Shown here in pieces: positions 4,881 through 5,482 of a stretch of DNA of 5,482 bases. The stretch comes from Bdellovibrionales bacterium (GTDB taxonomy: Bacteria > Bdellovibrionota_G > JALEGL01 > JAGRAY01). The DNA lies in NCBI GenBank assembly GCA_020434375.1, contig JAGRAY010000123.1, positions 1-5,482 on the forward strand, in the 5' to 3' direction. The notes below the pieces were generated by a model, which ran no database searches, was not told the origin of the DNA, and saw nothing but the letters and a program-made list of their open reading frames with translations. The translations under genes and the position numbers were made by a program. Every line of letters starts with the position of its first letter. Position 1 is the stretch's first letter.

Positions 4881-5482
4881 TTACAGCTGACTTAATATAA
4901 GATTTTCATAAGCTCTGGCAGTTGCGTCAAGGGTAAGATTTGGCTTTACATTTTCAATTTGTGCTCTTGCCTCTCGCCACAGCTTGGTACCAACCATGCT
5001 CTTTAGATAGTCAACGTCGTCACTGACAGATTTTTGGGTTAAGGGTGTATTCAGGTAGAAAGGATAACTATCTCCTAAAAGCTCGACACAACCGGGCTCT
5101 GGGCCGGTCAAAAATACCGCTCCAAGTGCACTCACATTAGAAAGTTTAATCACAGATTTTGTTGGATCAACTCTGGCTGAAAAATGGGCATTATAGTTTC
5201 TGATCTCTTCCCTCCAATTAATTTCTTTATCTTTAAACGATACATTGTTTAGATCTTTAATTTCACCCTTGATAAACTTAGACGACTCTGGTTCGCCGAT
5301 ATAAGCAAGTTTTAAAGAATCCTCTCCGGCTTGGTGGGGTTTTAAAAGTGGATCCGCATGATGATAAATCGTTTCGACTAAAACATGCTCCGGAAGAATC
5401 TTCCTCAAAACCTTTTTCATATGTTGACTTCCAGCAATAACTGCATGAACTTGAGAAGGCACGCCTCGAAGAGTTGAAAAAT
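4881..5482 (-). CDS. glycosyltransferase-like protein, C-terminal part, 5' end outside window
   Basis: The frame is open to the right edge, giving 199 visible codons. An in-frame GTG at 5462 is possible as a start but has no reason to be preferred, because coding sequence continues upstream (FSTLRG). The layout suggests the second half of a GT-B type glycosyltransferase. VHAVIAGSQHMKKVLRK (11-27, counting from the first full codon) resembles the domain boundary where the protein marks its own loops. A Rossmann-like strand LKLAYIGEPESSKFI (56-70) follows. Then HFSAR (99-103) and a KLSNVSALGAVFLTGPEPG stretch (112-130) leading to VELLGDSYPFYL resemble the nucleotide-sugar binding region of GT4-like enzymes (K..N..A.G.P......P...ELLG). 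The C-terminal 50 residues are helical and include RAYENLILSQL, a typical ending. No donor, acceptor or pathway can be assigned. It precedes the histone gene on the same strand but is separated from it by a promoter. Confidence 0.6.
   Translation of the reverse strand, partial: FSTLRGVPSQVHAVIAGSQHMKKVLRKILPEHVLVETIYHHADPLLKPHQAGEDSLKLAYIGEPESSKFIKGEIKDLNNVSFKDKEINWREEIRNYNAHFSARVDPTKSVIKLSNVSALGAVFLTGPEPGCVELLGDSYPFYLNTPLTQKSVSDDVDYLKSMVGTKLWREARAQIENVKPNLTLDATARAYENLILSQL

Overview
The window looks like chromosomal DNA of moderately low GC from a Gram-negative bacterium, most likely a Bdellovibrio relative (Bdellovibrionota). The main pointer is a 61-codon gene at 4614-4799 (minus strand). 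It encodes a single histone-fold protein that closely resembles, from memory, the Bdellovibrio bacteriovorus histone Bd0055/HBb. The periplasmic alkaline phosphatase and the QmcA/NfeD-type membrane pair fit a Gram-negative but do not narrow it further. The lineage is an inference. I see no tRNA, rRNA, CRISPR array, insertion sequence or phage gene, and no gene-free stretch longer than about 90 bp.

Left part (1-1310, minus strand): a two-gene operon read right to left. It encodes a short NfeD-like membrane protein, then an SPFH/band-7 (QmcA/stomatin-like) protein whose 3' end lies outside the window. Such pairs are thought to work together in membrane microdomain organisation or membrane-protein quality control. 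A 79-bp divergent gap separates the pair from a 91-residue, two-helix membrane protein of unknown function on the plus strand (1390-1665). That gene converges on a secreted alkaline phosphatase on the minus strand (1692-2864).

Centre (2953-4609, plus strand): purE and purK form a tight operon with one base between stop and start. PurK carboxylates AIR to N5-CAIR at the expense of ATP, and PurE rearranges N5-CAIR to CAIR. Together they perform one step of de novo purine synthesis.

Right part (4614-5482, minus strand): the histone gene ends four bases from the purK stop, tail to tail. It has a strong ribosome-binding site and a good candidate sigma70-type promoter, with a perfect 7-bp inverted repeat covering the -10 element. 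Upstream of it and on the same strand is the 3' part of a gene resembling the C-terminal half of a glycosyltransferase, cut by the right edge.

Most of the window is housekeeping. The items that merit attention are the bacterial histone with its operator-like palindrome, and the small unassigned membrane protein whose start codon overlaps the stop of a possible four-codon leader ORF.
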